This document shows positions 23,626 to 31,241 of a stretch of 46,876 nucleotides of DNA, in pieces. The DNA is from an uncultured Mycoplasmatota bacterium (GTDB lineage Bacteria > Bacillota_I > Bacilli_A > RF39 > UBA660). Location of the stretch: contig CAMMYS010000007.1 in NCBI GenBank assembly GCA_946528555.1, forward strand, positions 1 through 46,876, in the 5' to 3' direction. The notes beneath the pieces were generated by a model, which saw nothing but the letters and a program-made list of their open reading frames with translations, did not search any database and had not been told where the DNA came from. How positions within the stretch are numbered: position 1 is the stretch's first letter; each line of letters starts with the position of its first letter. A program made the translations under genes and the position numbers.

Positions 23626-24563
23626 TATTTTCTCACCTCTTTTTCATTATCAAGTATTTGTTTCTTCTCAATAGATTTGAAAATATCATAAATATTTTTA
23701 GTTTCATTATATATATGAATTTTTTCATTATTGAAATCTGTTTCTGATATATTAGGATCATTTAATATTCTTTGATGATATAAAATTGTACTTAAATGAT
23801 CATTTAATGTAGTTGATAAATTATTTATTTTTGTGTTTTCTTCAGCGTTTAATTTTTCAAAATCTTTTTTTGACTCTTCTAATTCTTTTCCAAGTAGATA
23901 AGATGAACTCTCTGAACTAAAATATAATGCTATTGGAATAATACATATAATATAAGTGAAATAATTAACATCCCATTCAGTAAAGAATCTAAATATTGTC
24001 ATTATTAATAATATAATTAATATCATTGAGTGCATTATTAATTGTGTTTTATTCATTTGTTTATGTTTTAATATAGGACATAATAAGTAAATAGTACCTG
24101 TTAATGCAAATTCTACATATAGTGGAATTAATGCTTTGCCACCAATCGCATATATTGTTCTATGATGATATTCTAATTCTAAGAAACATGATACTAAGAA
24201 CAATAATATATTGAAAGTATAAAGTATTATTTTAATAGTTCTTAATTGCTTTTGTGTAGGGTTATTTAACATAAATGTCACTATTAAATAATATGAATAT
24301 GTAGAAGCCCAAAGCATTGTGGAAAGAATATATGCTCTTGCAAAAATACCTTCTAAGCCTTTAAATCCTACAACACCATCTGTTCCAAAAAAATCAAAGA
24401 ATAGTGTTAAAGTAGTAGTTATGGTAAAAAAGAGCAGAACTCTATATATTTTATTAGAATATGTGTTATATCTTTTATTTGAATAATACATAAATAATAT
24501 ATACATAAAGAATACAAATGCTACCAAAGGGTAACTGATACTATCAAACAATCTACTGAACAT
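23625..24563 (-). CDS. Seven-span membrane protein with cytoplasmic coiled coil, partner of the pseudokinase
   Basis: The protein has 312 residues. About seven hydrophobic segments occupy residues 10-220, then KELEESKKDFEKLNAEENT begins a coiled-coil tail of about 90 residues. The overall N-terminal plan and the KELEExKK linker match the 608-residue protein that follows, so the two look like paralogues, this one lacking ATPase and receiver domains. A one-base stop/start overlap predicts co-translation at similar levels, and a heteromeric sensor is a reasonable inference. It is the first gene of the unit. AGGTGG lies before the ATG, and a TATAAT sits upstream on the reverse strand in the divergent intergenic region. 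Confidence 0.7.
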   Translation of the reverse strand: MFSRLFDSISYPLVAFVFFMYILFMYYSNKRYNTYSNKIYRVLLFFTITTTLTLFFDFFGTDGVVGFKGLEGIFARAYILSTMLWASTYSYYLIVTFMLNNPTQKQLRTIKIILYTFNILLFLVSCFLELEYHHRTIYAIGGKALIPLYVEFALTGTIYLLCPILKHKQMNKTQLIMHSMILIILLIMTIFRFFTEWDVNYFTYIICIIPIALYFSSESSSYLLGKELEESKKDFEKLNAEENTKINNLSTTLNDHLSTILYHQRILNDPNISETDFNNEKIHIYNETKNIYDIFKSIEKKQILDNEKEVRK

Positions 24564-24640
24564 ATGACCACCTCATTATCTATTATAAATTAATAATATC
24601 ATATAATATATTAAAGATAAATAATTTTTGGTATCAATTT

Positions 24641-24669
24641 TTGACAAAATTGCTGATTTTTGATATAAT
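24641..24669 (+). promoter_or_regulatory. Consensus promoter, TTGACA-17-TATAAT with TG extension
   Basis: TTGACA (24641-24646) and TATAAT (24664-24669) are both perfect, with a 17-base spacer and TGA directly before the -10. It is one of the two strongest promoters in the window and drives the unknown gene at 24697. It lies in the gap that also holds the divergent promoter of the pseudokinase unit. Confidence 0.85.
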
Positions 24670-24696
24670 ATAAAGCACTTATTTGTGGGGGAAGAA

Positions 24697-25473
24697 ATGA
24701 AAGAAAAAATAGATTCTGAATTTATGAAAAATTATAATGAGTTTATTCATCAAATAAATATTAGACACGCAGGAGAAATAATTAAACCTAGTGGTGATGA
24801 AGTTAGTGTTTTTGATATGGTACAAGCTTTATCTAAGAAATTTGGTGAATATAATAACAAGTTTTTTGGAAAATATAATAAGAAATTATATTCTTTAATT
24901 AGTTTATTTAATAGAAGAAATGGTTATAATGCATTAAATCTATTTGATATTGATAAAGGATGTAGAAGAATTGGAAACATAGGTTTTTATGTTGAAGAAG
25001 ATGGATATTATTACTGTAAATTAGAATATTGTGATCAAAGAGGAAGAAAAATAGGAGAAGGTATCATTGATAATACAGTTAAAGTAGATGCTTGTGATGA
25101 TGAAGCAGTTAAAAATAAAAAAGAATTAATGCATTTTTTAAGTATTTTAGCTGACTTTGCTAGTAAAAATCCTAATATGAGTTTTAGATGGGATTTATTA
25201 AATCCTCAAGTTGGAACATTTAATGTTGGAGATGAATTACTAAGCTTCGCTATTAATATATATAGTTTAGAAGGAATTCAACCATATTTTAAAAATTCAC
25301 ATGATGTTTCAAATTATGCTGATTTTAATCATAATTTTGCTAATGATTTAATTGGACAATGTTCAGTTGATTTTATGAAAAGAATAAGTGTTAATTTAAA
25401 TGATATAGATCCATTATTAGCAGATATTGTTAGAAAAGAATATAATCTTGAAGCACAAAAACTTGTAAAGTAA
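24697..25473 (+). CDS. Hypothetical soluble protein with a very strong promoter
   Basis: The protein has 258 residues with no signal or membrane span. The N-terminal half is helical (FDMVQALSKKFGEYNNKFFG). A beta section follows with FYVEEDGYYYCKLEYCDQRG, then a helical C-terminal half (ILADFASKNPNMSFRWDLLN). I do not recognise a family. The ATG at 24697 is used because GGGGGAAG lies just before it; GTG 24685 is part of that site region. The gene stands alone between a consensus promoter and a terminator overlapping its stop, so it is expressed separately and probably strongly. Confidence 0.65.
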   Translation: MKEKIDSEFMKNYNEFIHQINIRHAGEIIKPSGDEVSVFDMVQALSKKFGEYNNKFFGKYNKKLYSLISLFNRRNGYNALNLFDIDKGCRRIGNIGFYVEEDGYYYCKLEYCDQRGRKIGEGIIDNTVKVDACDDEAVKNKKELMHFLSILADFASKNPNMSFRWDLLNPQVGTFNVGDELLSFAINIYSLEGIQPYFKNSHDVSNYADFNHNFANDLIGQCSVDFMKRISVNLNDIDPLLADIVRKEYNLEAQKLVK

Positions 25474-25494
25474 CCTTTACAAGTTTGATTTTTT
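25459..25494 (+). terminator. Terminator overlapping the stop of the hypothetical gene
   Basis: A 12-bp stem AAACTTGTAAAG (25459-25470) pairs with 25475-25486, with the TAA stop in the loop and Ts to 25494. Confidence 0.88.
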
Positions 25495-25504
25495 AAAGGA
25501 CGAT

Positions 25505-25513
25505 TGTTATAAT
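25505..25513 (+). promoter_or_regulatory. Extended -10 promoter (TGTTATAAT)
   Basis: TGTTATAAT lies 35 bases before the ATG at 25549 with no clear -35 box. A three-codon open frame (ATG at 25522) lies in the leader. Confidence 0.55.
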
Positions 25514-25548
25514 AGATAACATGCCGCTTTAAAAATGGAGTTGTTAAA

Positions 25549-26115
25549 ATGCAAAGTATATTAATTATAGTATCTATATTAATAGGCTTAAAGTATGATG
25601 AACCTGAAGATATAGATTATAGTTATTTAGATAATCAAATTAGTATTTCAATGGAAAACTTTGAAAATGAATATGAAGAATATCAAGAGTATTATAAAAC
25701 TCATTATTTCAAAGGAGAACATGTTGATGATATTGCTAAAAAAATAGAAAAATATTTTAATTCTACTCTTAATGGAAAAGGCTATTTTGTTGCTGAGTAT
25801 TCTATTAAAGTGGGATTAGATCCTTATTTAGCTGCTGCTGTTATGTTACAAGAAACAGGATGCTATTGGACATGTAGTGGACTTGTAAAAAAATGTAATA
25901 ATGTTGGTGGCCAAAAAGGAAGACCATCATGTAATGGTGGTAGTTATAGAAAATTTAATACTTTAGATGATGGACTTAGATTCACAATTAATAAATTAAA
26001 TTCTTATTATAAAAAAGGTAAAAAAACACCTAAAGAAATTAATCCATATTATGCTGAATCTAATACATGGCATACTAATGTAGAAAGATATATGAAGAAA
26101 TTGAAAAAGGGGTAA
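25549..26115 (+). CDS. Exported muramidase/glucosaminidase-like protein
   Basis: The protein has 188 residues. A short hydrophobic N terminus (2-14) is probably a signal or anchor. An acidic stretch follows (EYEEYQEYYK), then a lysozyme-like domain from about 60 to 188: VGLDPYLAAAVMLQETG, with Glu102 the likely catalytic acid, CSGLVKKCNNVGGQKG and YRKFNTLDDGLRF. This pattern is typical of Lyz-superfamily enzymes that cut the glycan strands of peptidoglycan. Four Cys between 105 and 128 may form disulfides outside the cell. It is first in a two-gene unit with the unknown gene at 26120. A role in wall remodelling is likely; a dedicated secretion-passage function is possible. Confidence 0.8.
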   Translation: MQSILIIVSILIGLKYDEPEDIDYSYLDNQISISMENFENEYEEYQEYYKTHYFKGEHVDDIAKKIEKYFNSTLNGKGYFVAEYSIKVGLDPYLAAAVMLQETGCYWTCSGLVKKCNNVGGQKGRPSCNGGSYRKFNTLDDGLRFTINKLNSYYKKGKKTPKEINPYYAESNTWHTNVERYMKKLKKG

Positions 26116-26119
26116 AATT

Positions 26120-26767
26120 ATGGAAAAGGGGATTTATTTACATAGTGTCGGATACTTGCCAGGTCATTATTACTATGATCCTGAAAATCAAGAAATAATT
26201 TTAAAAAGAATTTTAGATAGCGGAGCATTATTATCTTTAAGAAGACAAGGACAAATACGTAATAATGGTTTTAATGGACCAGATTTAATATCATTATGTG
26301 ACTATGATAGAAGATTTGAATATAATGATAGAAGAACTAAATATAATGGTTATAATCAATATGTTATTGAATCATTATCAATAGTTTTTGATAAAGAAGA
26401 AGTTAAAAAAGAAGTAGATATCATAGTACCAAAATTAGTATGTAAAATACCTAATAATGTGGATGGCTTTATTGAAATGAATAATTTAGGTAAGAGTGGA
26501 GATTATTATTCTGATTTACCTGATGAAGTATTTGTTGAAGATAGATTATCTTTAGATGGTATGACATCTCTTACTTTTCCAACTAGAGTATTTAAAAGTT
26601 TATATTTTTTTAAAAGTAAAAGTAAGAAGATTCAACTAATAAAAGATGAAATTAATAGATTAAAAGAAATACTTGATAAAAGAGGATATGATATAGGAAT
26701 ATATGATATTGAAACGTTTGATGAATTGACTGATGAAAATATTGAAAGATTAGTCTTAAAACGTTGA
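26120..26767 (+). CDS. Conserved-looking hypothetical protein, possible ADP-ribosyltransferase-like fold
   Basis: The protein has 215 residues, cytoplasmic. The N terminus reads IYLHSVGYLPGHYY, then IILKRILDSGALLS and GPDLISLCDYD. A histidine strand followed by an I-x-x-I-L-x-x-G helix is reminiscent of the start of ADP-ribosyltransferase/KptA folds, but the catalytic residues are not evident, so this is only a hint. The C-terminal part has RLSLDGMTSLTFPTRVFKSL and a charged helix. It follows the muramidase-like gene by four bases with an AAGGGG site. The next promoter starts inside its stop region (TTGACA at 26764). Base use is like its neighbours. Confidence 0.6.
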   Translation: MEKGIYLHSVGYLPGHYYYDPENQEIILKRILDSGALLSLRRQGQIRNNGFNGPDLISLCDYDRRFEYNDRRTKYNGYNQYVIESLSIVFDKEEVKKEVDIIVPKLVCKIPNNVDGFIEMNNLGKSGDYYSDLPDEVFVEDRLSLDGMTSLTFPTRVFKSLYFFKSKSKKIQLIKDEINRLKEILDKRGYDIGIYDIETFDELTDENIERLVLKR

Positions 26768-26792
26768 CAAAATAATAATTAAATAATATAAT
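26764..26792 (+). promoter_or_regulatory. Consensus promoter of the aspS T-box leader
   Basis: TTGACA (26764-26769) and TATAAT (26787-26792) are perfect, with a 17-base spacer. The -35 overlaps the TGA stop of the upstream gene. The expected transcript start is near 26799, matching the 5' end of the T-box leader. Confidence 0.88.
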
Positions 26793-26798
26793 TTTGAC

Positions 26799-27016
26799 GT
26801 AAGTGATGAAGGATAAGTAGATGTATATTTCACTTTATAGAGAGCTAATGGTTGGTGTAAATTAGTAATAAATATATATTCGAAAAAAATAATCGTGACA
26901 AAATCTGGAGCTTAAACGCATATTCTGCGATAAAGAAAAGAGATAGATAAAGAATCTATGAAGTAAGATGGCACAGCGTACAAACACGCTCTTACGATTA
27001 GATTCTTTTTGTTTTA
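26799..27016 (+). ncRNA. T-box riboswitch, Asp-specific, upstream of aspS
   Basis: The leader has the T-box order. Stem I includes AGAGAGC followed by the GGTTGGTG loop. The specifier region is CGTGACAAAATCTGGAG, with codon GAC (Asp) at 26897-26899. Stem III is ATAGAT/ATCTAT (26943-26959). The T-box AAGATGGCACAGCG (26965-26978) matches the consensus AGGGTGGNACCGCG at most conserved positions. The antiterminator folds in the standard way: GTAAGA (26963-26968) with TCTTAC (26990-26995), a 7-nt bulge UGGCACA, and GCG with CGC. The C after UGG would pair with G73, the usual discriminator of tRNA-Asp. A terminator can form from AAAGAATCTA (26949-26958) with 26999-27008 plus Ts. Uncharged tRNA-Asp should raise expression of the aspS-lysS unit. 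Confidence 0.88.
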
Positions 27017-27032
27017 TAGGAAGGTGATATTT

Positions 27033-28775
27033 ATGGAAAACAAATACAGAAATGTATATTGTGGTGAAGTAACTAAAAAATATTCTGGTAAGGAAGTAAG
27101 ACTTGCTGGATGGGTTGAAAATGTACGTAATTTAGGAGGATTAGTATTTATAACTCTAAGAGATGAAAAAGGAGTTGTACAATTAATTAGTAATGATGTT
27201 GATAAGTATTCTAATTTAAATAGAGAATGTACTGTAACAGTAACAGGTCTAGTTAAAGATAGAACACCAGATATGGTTAATAAAAATATGGCTACTGGTG
27301 AAATAGAAGTTGAAATTAAAACTTTAGAAGTATTAGGAGAAGTTTATAAGACTCTTCCATTTGAAGTTAAATCTTCTAAAACATCTAGTGAAGAGACAAG
27401 ACTTAAATATAGATATCTAGATTTAAGAAACAAAGAAGTACATGATAATATATTATTTAGAACAAAAGTAATTGATTTCATTCGTAAAACAATGAAAGAA
27501 ATGGATTTTACAGAGATACAAACTCCAATTATTACAGCATCATCTCCTGAAGGAGCTAGAGACTTTATTGTTCCTTCAAGAAAGTTTAAGGGTAAATTTT
27601 ATGCTCTTCCACAAGCACCACAAATATTTAAACAATTATTAATGTGTAGTGGATTTGATAGATATTTTCAAATAGCACCATGCTTTAGAGATGAAGATCC
27701 AAGAAGTGATAGATTATATGGTGAATTTTATCAATTAGACTTTGAAATGTCTTTCGCAACACAAGAAGATGTATTTGAAGTAGGACAAAAAGTATTCTAT
27801 GATGTGTTTACTGAATTTGGTCATAAAGAAGTATCACCAATTCCATTTAGAAGAATACCATTTAAAGAAGCTATGGAAAAATATGGCAGTGATAAACCAG
27901 ATTTAAGAATTCATTTTGAAATAGAGAATTTAACTGAATTATTAGGTAAAAATGAAAGTGTTGTTTTTAAAGATAAAGAAGTTAAAGCAATGAAAGTTGA
28001 ATCTAGTGATAAATCTAATTCTTGGTATAAGAAACTTGAAGAAGAATATAAGGAATTAGGAGCATCATCTTTAGGATTTATTAAATATGATAATAATGAA
28101 ATAACTGGTTCAATGGCTAAATTATTTAGTGATAAAGAAAAGACTGAATTAACTAAGTTATTTGATCTTAAGGATGGAAATGTTGTATTTATTATTTGTG
28201 GAACCAAGGGAGAAAAATTTGACAAATTATGTGGTAATTTAAGATTAAAAGTTGCTAATGAATTAAATTTAGTAGATAAATCTAGACATGAATTTTGTAT
28301 TATTTGTGATTTTCCAATGTATGAATGGAATGAAGAAGATAATAAATATGATTTCACACATAATCCATTTACAATGCCTAAAGGTGGTTTAAAAGCATTA
28401 GAAGATATGGAACCTGGTGAAATAGTAGCAAATCAATATGACTTTGTATGTGATGGATTAGAAATGGCAAGTGGTGGAGAAAGAAATTATAGTCCAGTTA
28501 TTCTTAAAAAAGCATTTAGTATAGCTGGTTATGATGAACAAGTAGTTGAAAGTAAATTCCCATCACTATATCAAGCATTTCAATTTGGAGCACCTCCTCA
28601 TGCTGGAATGGCTCCTGGACTTGATAGAATTTTAATGACACTTAAGGATGAAGAAAATATTCGTGAAATGGTAGCATTCCCAATAAGTGCAAATGGTAGT
28701 GATCCAATGATGGGATGCCCAAATGAAGTATTTGAAAAACAATTAAGGGAGACACATATTAAAATAAGAGATTAG
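27033..28775 (+). CDS. aspS: Aspartyl-tRNA synthetase
   Basis: The protein has 580 residues, the bacterial AspRS size. It charges tRNA-Asp. The N-terminal OB fold (RLAGWVENVRNLGGLVFI) reads the anticodon. The class II core contains FTEIQTPIIT, motif 2 FRDEDPRSDRLYGEF at about 217, and motif 3 within APPHAGMAPGLDRIL at about 528. The bacterial GAD insertion sits between (about 290-420). The ATG at 27033 follows AGGAAGGTGAT; a TTG upstream would start inside the T-box terminator and is rejected. It is controlled by the Asp-type T-box directly upstream. The next gene begins 14 bases after the stop with no terminator. Confidence 0.97.
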   Translation: MENKYRNVYCGEVTKKYSGKEVRLAGWVENVRNLGGLVFITLRDEKGVVQLISNDVDKYSNLNRECTVTVTGLVKDRTPDMVNKNMATGEIEVEIKTLEVLGEVYKTLPFEVKSSKTSSEETRLKYRYLDLRNKEVHDNILFRTKVIDFIRKTMKEMDFTEIQTPIITASSPEGARDFIVPSRKFKGKFYALPQAPQIFKQLLMCSGFDRYFQIAPCFRDEDPRSDRLYGEFYQLDFEMSFATQEDVFEVGQKVFYDVFTEFGHKEVSPIPFRRIPFKEAMEKYGSDKPDLRIHFEIENLTELLGKNESVVFKDKEVKAMKVESSDKSNSWYKKLEEEYKELGASSLGFIKYDNNEITGSMAKLFSDKEKTELTKLFDLKDGNVVFIICGTKGEKFDKLCGNLRLKVANELNLVDKSRHEFCIICDFPMYEWNEEDNKYDFTHNPFTMPKGGLKALEDMEPGEIVANQYDFVCDGLEMASGGERNYSPVILKKAFSIAGYDEQVVESKFPSLYQAFQFGAPPHAGMAPGLDRILMTLKDEENIREMVAFPISANGSDPMMGCPNEVFEKQLRETHIKIRD

Positions 28776-28789
28776 TTAGGGGGAATATA

Positions 28790-29287
28790 ATGGATACGAT
28801 AGATGTTAAAGATGTAAAACGTATAGAGCTTTTATCTTTATTAGAAGATACCAAGCGTTCTAGTGATGAAGAAGAAAGCCTAAGTAGCGATTTTACAATA
28901 TTTGATGTAGTTGATCATGATATCGAACAAGCTATTTATGGAATAGGACTTGATCAAGCAATGGTTGGTTTTTCTGGAGATGCAGCAAAATATAGAGCTA
29001 TTTTAGATAAATATGCTACTGAGTTCTATTCTGAAAAGATTAAAAATATTGATGATATTTCTAATAGAGCTTATGCATATTATTCAAATAAATTAAATGA
29101 TGCATGTGTTTTATACGATGGAACATATTTTGTAGAACATGAAGATAGTGTAAAAGGTTCTTTAGTTGTATGTGCTTTATATGATAAGTTTAAAGATCAA
29201 CTTCATGGTTATAATTATTTAAGTAAGTTTGCAGATTATTATTTGCATATGAGTGATGGAAAATCTTTAGAAAGGGTGAGAAAATGA
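28790..29287 (+). CDS. Hypothetical protein between aspS and lysS
   Basis: The protein has 165 residues, soluble and acidic, mostly helical (KYRAILDKYATEFYSEKI; YYSNKLNDACVLYDG). There is no signal, membrane span or recognised motif. An AGGGGGAAT site precedes the ATG. The stop overlaps the start of lysS (ATGA at 29284-29287), so its translation feeds directly into lysS. Position inside the T-box unit suggests some link to aminoacylation or amino-acid stress, but nothing in the sequence proves it. Confidence 0.65.
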   Translation: MDTIDVKDVKRIELLSLLEDTKRSSDEEESLSSDFTIFDVVDHDIEQAIYGIGLDQAMVGFSGDAAKYRAILDKYATEFYSEKIKNIDDISNRAYAYYSNKLNDACVLYDGTYFVEHEDSVKGSLVVCALYDKFKDQLHGYNYLSKFADYYLHMSDGKSLERVRK

Positions 29288-31173
29288 ATAAAGAATTATC
29301 GGAACAAGAACAAATTAGAAGAGAAAAACTAGAAGCAATAAAAGAGGTATGTAATCCATACCCAGAAAATTATGAAAGAACTCATTCATTAAGTGAAGCT
29401 AGAGAACTTAACGATGGAGAAAAAGATGTAAGTATTGCTGGTAGAATTGTATTTATGAGAAAGATGGGTAAACTTTCTTTTGTAAAGATTCGTGATTTAG
29501 AAACTATGATGCAATTAGAAGTTAAAATTGATGAAATAGGTGAAGAAAATTATGAATTCTTTAAAAAACAAATTGATACTGGTGATTTTATAGGAGCTAA
29601 AGGAGAAATATTTACTACTCAAACTGGTGAAAAAACACTAAGAGTACATGAATTAACTTTCTTAGGTAAAGCACTTAGACCATTACCTGAAAAGTTCCAT
29701 GGACTAACTGATATTGAAGAAAAATATCGTCAAAGATATGTTGATTTAATAATGAATGAAAGCTCTAGAAAAGTATTTTTAGGAAGAAGTAAGTTCTATT
29801 CATTCTTACATAGATATTTAGATAGTCATGGTTTCTTAGAAGTTGAAACACCAATATTACAAAATAGTGTAAGTGGAGCTAGTGCTAAACCATTTTATAC
29901 TCATCATAATGCTCTTGATATGGATTGTACTTTAAGAATAGCACCAGAAATATATTTAAAAGAATGCATTGTTGGTGGATTTGATAAAGTATATGAAGTT
30001 TCTAAGTGTTTTAGAAATGAAGGAATGGATCCACAACATTTACAAGAGTTTACTCAAGTTGAATGGTATTGTGCTTACTGGAGATATGAAGATAATATTA
30101 AATTCTTTACTGAGTTTATTCAAAATGCATTAAGAGAATTAACTGGTAGTGAAATATTAAATTATCAAGGACAAGAAATTGATTTTTCTGGTAAAGAATG
30201 GAAAAGACTTGATTATTGTAAAGAATTAAAGAATATTTTAGGATTTGATGCATTAAAAATAACTGATCCTAAAGAATTAAAAGATAAAATAGTAGATGCT
30301 GGATTATTTAGTTATGCTGATTTAGAAGAAACTAAATCATGTGGACAATTAATTGATTTTGTATATAAGAGAAAGATTAGAGAAGGCATTTTAGAACCAA
30401 CTATTATATATAATTATCCAGCTGTATTAAAACCTCTTGCTAGAAGAAATGATGAAGATAAAACAAGAGTTGATGTATTCCAAGTTGTAGTAGCAGGAAC
30501 AGAATTGTGTAATGCATATTCAGAACTTGTAAATCCTATACAACAAAGAGAAGCTTTTGAAGATCAATTAAAAGCTAAATCTGAAGGTGATGAAGAAACA
30601 ATGGATTTAGATGAAAATTATCTAAATGCTATGGAAATGGGTATGCCACCTATAAGTGGACTTGGATTTGGCATTGATAGATTAATGATGTTAATATTTG
30701 ATCAACCTTCAGTAAGAGATGTTGTATTATTCCCACAAATGAAAAATGTTAATGGTGTTAAAACAATAAATGTTAATAATAATACTAAAAAAGTAATTGA
30801 TTTTTCTAATGTTGAGATAGAACCTTTATTTGAAGATTTTGTTGATTTTGAAACATTTAGTAAATCTGATTTTAGAGTAGTTAAAGTATTAAATTGTGAA
30901 GCAGTTGAAAAGAGTAATAAACTACTTAAATTTACTTTAGATGATGGTATTAGTAAAGATAGAATTATCTTAAGTGGAATACATGCTTATTATGAACCTG
31001 AAGAGTTAATTGGTAAAACATGTGTAGCTATTACTAATTTACCTCCAAGAAAAATGATGGGAATTGATTCATGTGGTATGTTAATATCAGCTGTGCATAA
31101 ACAAAACGGTGAAGATAGATTAAATCTTCTTATGTTAGATGATAGTATTCCAGCAGGAGCTAAACTATATTAG
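29284..31173 (+). CDS. lysS: Lysyl-tRNA synthetase (class II) with C-terminal tRNA-binding domain
   Basis: The protein has 629 residues; bacterial LysRS is usually about 490-510. Residues 1-500 are LysRS: an OB-fold anticodon domain (DVSIAGRIVFMRKMGKLSF), motif 2 CFRNEGMDPQHLQEF at about 241, and motif 3 GLGFGIDRLMML at about 458. Residues about 520-629 form an extra EMAPII/Trbp111-type tRNA-binding domain: SDFRVVKVLNCEAVEKSNKL, LSGIHAYYEPEELIGK, LPPRKMMGIDSCGMLISA. That domain is normally attached to bacterial MetRS. It should add non-specific tRNA affinity and perhaps dimerisation. The gene overlaps the preceding gene by four bases and sits under the Asp T-box. Confidence 0.96.
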   Translation: MNKELSEQEQIRREKLEAIKEVCNPYPENYERTHSLSEARELNDGEKDVSIAGRIVFMRKMGKLSFVKIRDLETMMQLEVKIDEIGEENYEFFKKQIDTGDFIGAKGEIFTTQTGEKTLRVHELTFLGKALRPLPEKFHGLTDIEEKYRQRYVDLIMNESSRKVFLGRSKFYSFLHRYLDSHGFLEVETPILQNSVSGASAKPFYTHHNALDMDCTLRIAPEIYLKECIVGGFDKVYEVSKCFRNEGMDPQHLQEFTQVEWYCAYWRYEDNIKFFTEFIQNALRELTGSEILNYQGQEIDFSGKEWKRLDYCKELKNILGFDALKITDPKELKDKIVDAGLFSYADLEETKSCGQLIDFVYKRKIREGILEPTIIYNYPAVLKPLARRNDEDKTRVDVFQVVVAGTELCNAYSELVNPIQQREAFEDQLKAKSEGDEETMDLDENYLNAMEMGMPPISGLGFGIDRLMMLIFDQPSVRDVVLFPQMKNVNGVKTINVNNNTKKVIDFSNVEIEPLFEDFVDFETFSKSDFRVVKVLNCEAVEKSNKLLKFTLDDGISKDRIILSGIHAYYEPEELIGKTCVAITNLPPRKMMGIDSCGMLISAVHKQNGEDRLNLLMLDDSIPAGAKLY

Positions 31174-31179
31174 AAAAGT

Positions 31180-31213
31180 AAAGTTATATCAAATTAATTG
31201 ATATAACTTTTTT
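31180..31213 (+). terminator. Terminator of the aspS-lysS unit
   Basis: A 12-bp stem AAGTTATATCAA (31181-31192) pairs with TTGATATAACTT (31198-31209) and is followed by Ts. The right arm begins TTGATA, which doubles as the -35 of the next promoter. Confidence 0.9.
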
Positions 31214-31225
31214 AAATGATATAAT
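31198..31225 (+). promoter_or_regulatory. Promoter overlapping the terminator, for the exported protein gene
   Basis: TTGATA (31198-31203) lies inside the terminator arm and TATAAT is at 31220-31225, with a 16-base spacer. Confidence 0.65.
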
Positions 31226-31241
31226 TATAATAGGTGATGAT

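Noticed and set aside
27911..28357. Reverse-strand open frame of about 148 codons inside aspS
   Set aside because: It lies wholly within a confidently identified synthetase gene and shows no family motif or initiation site.
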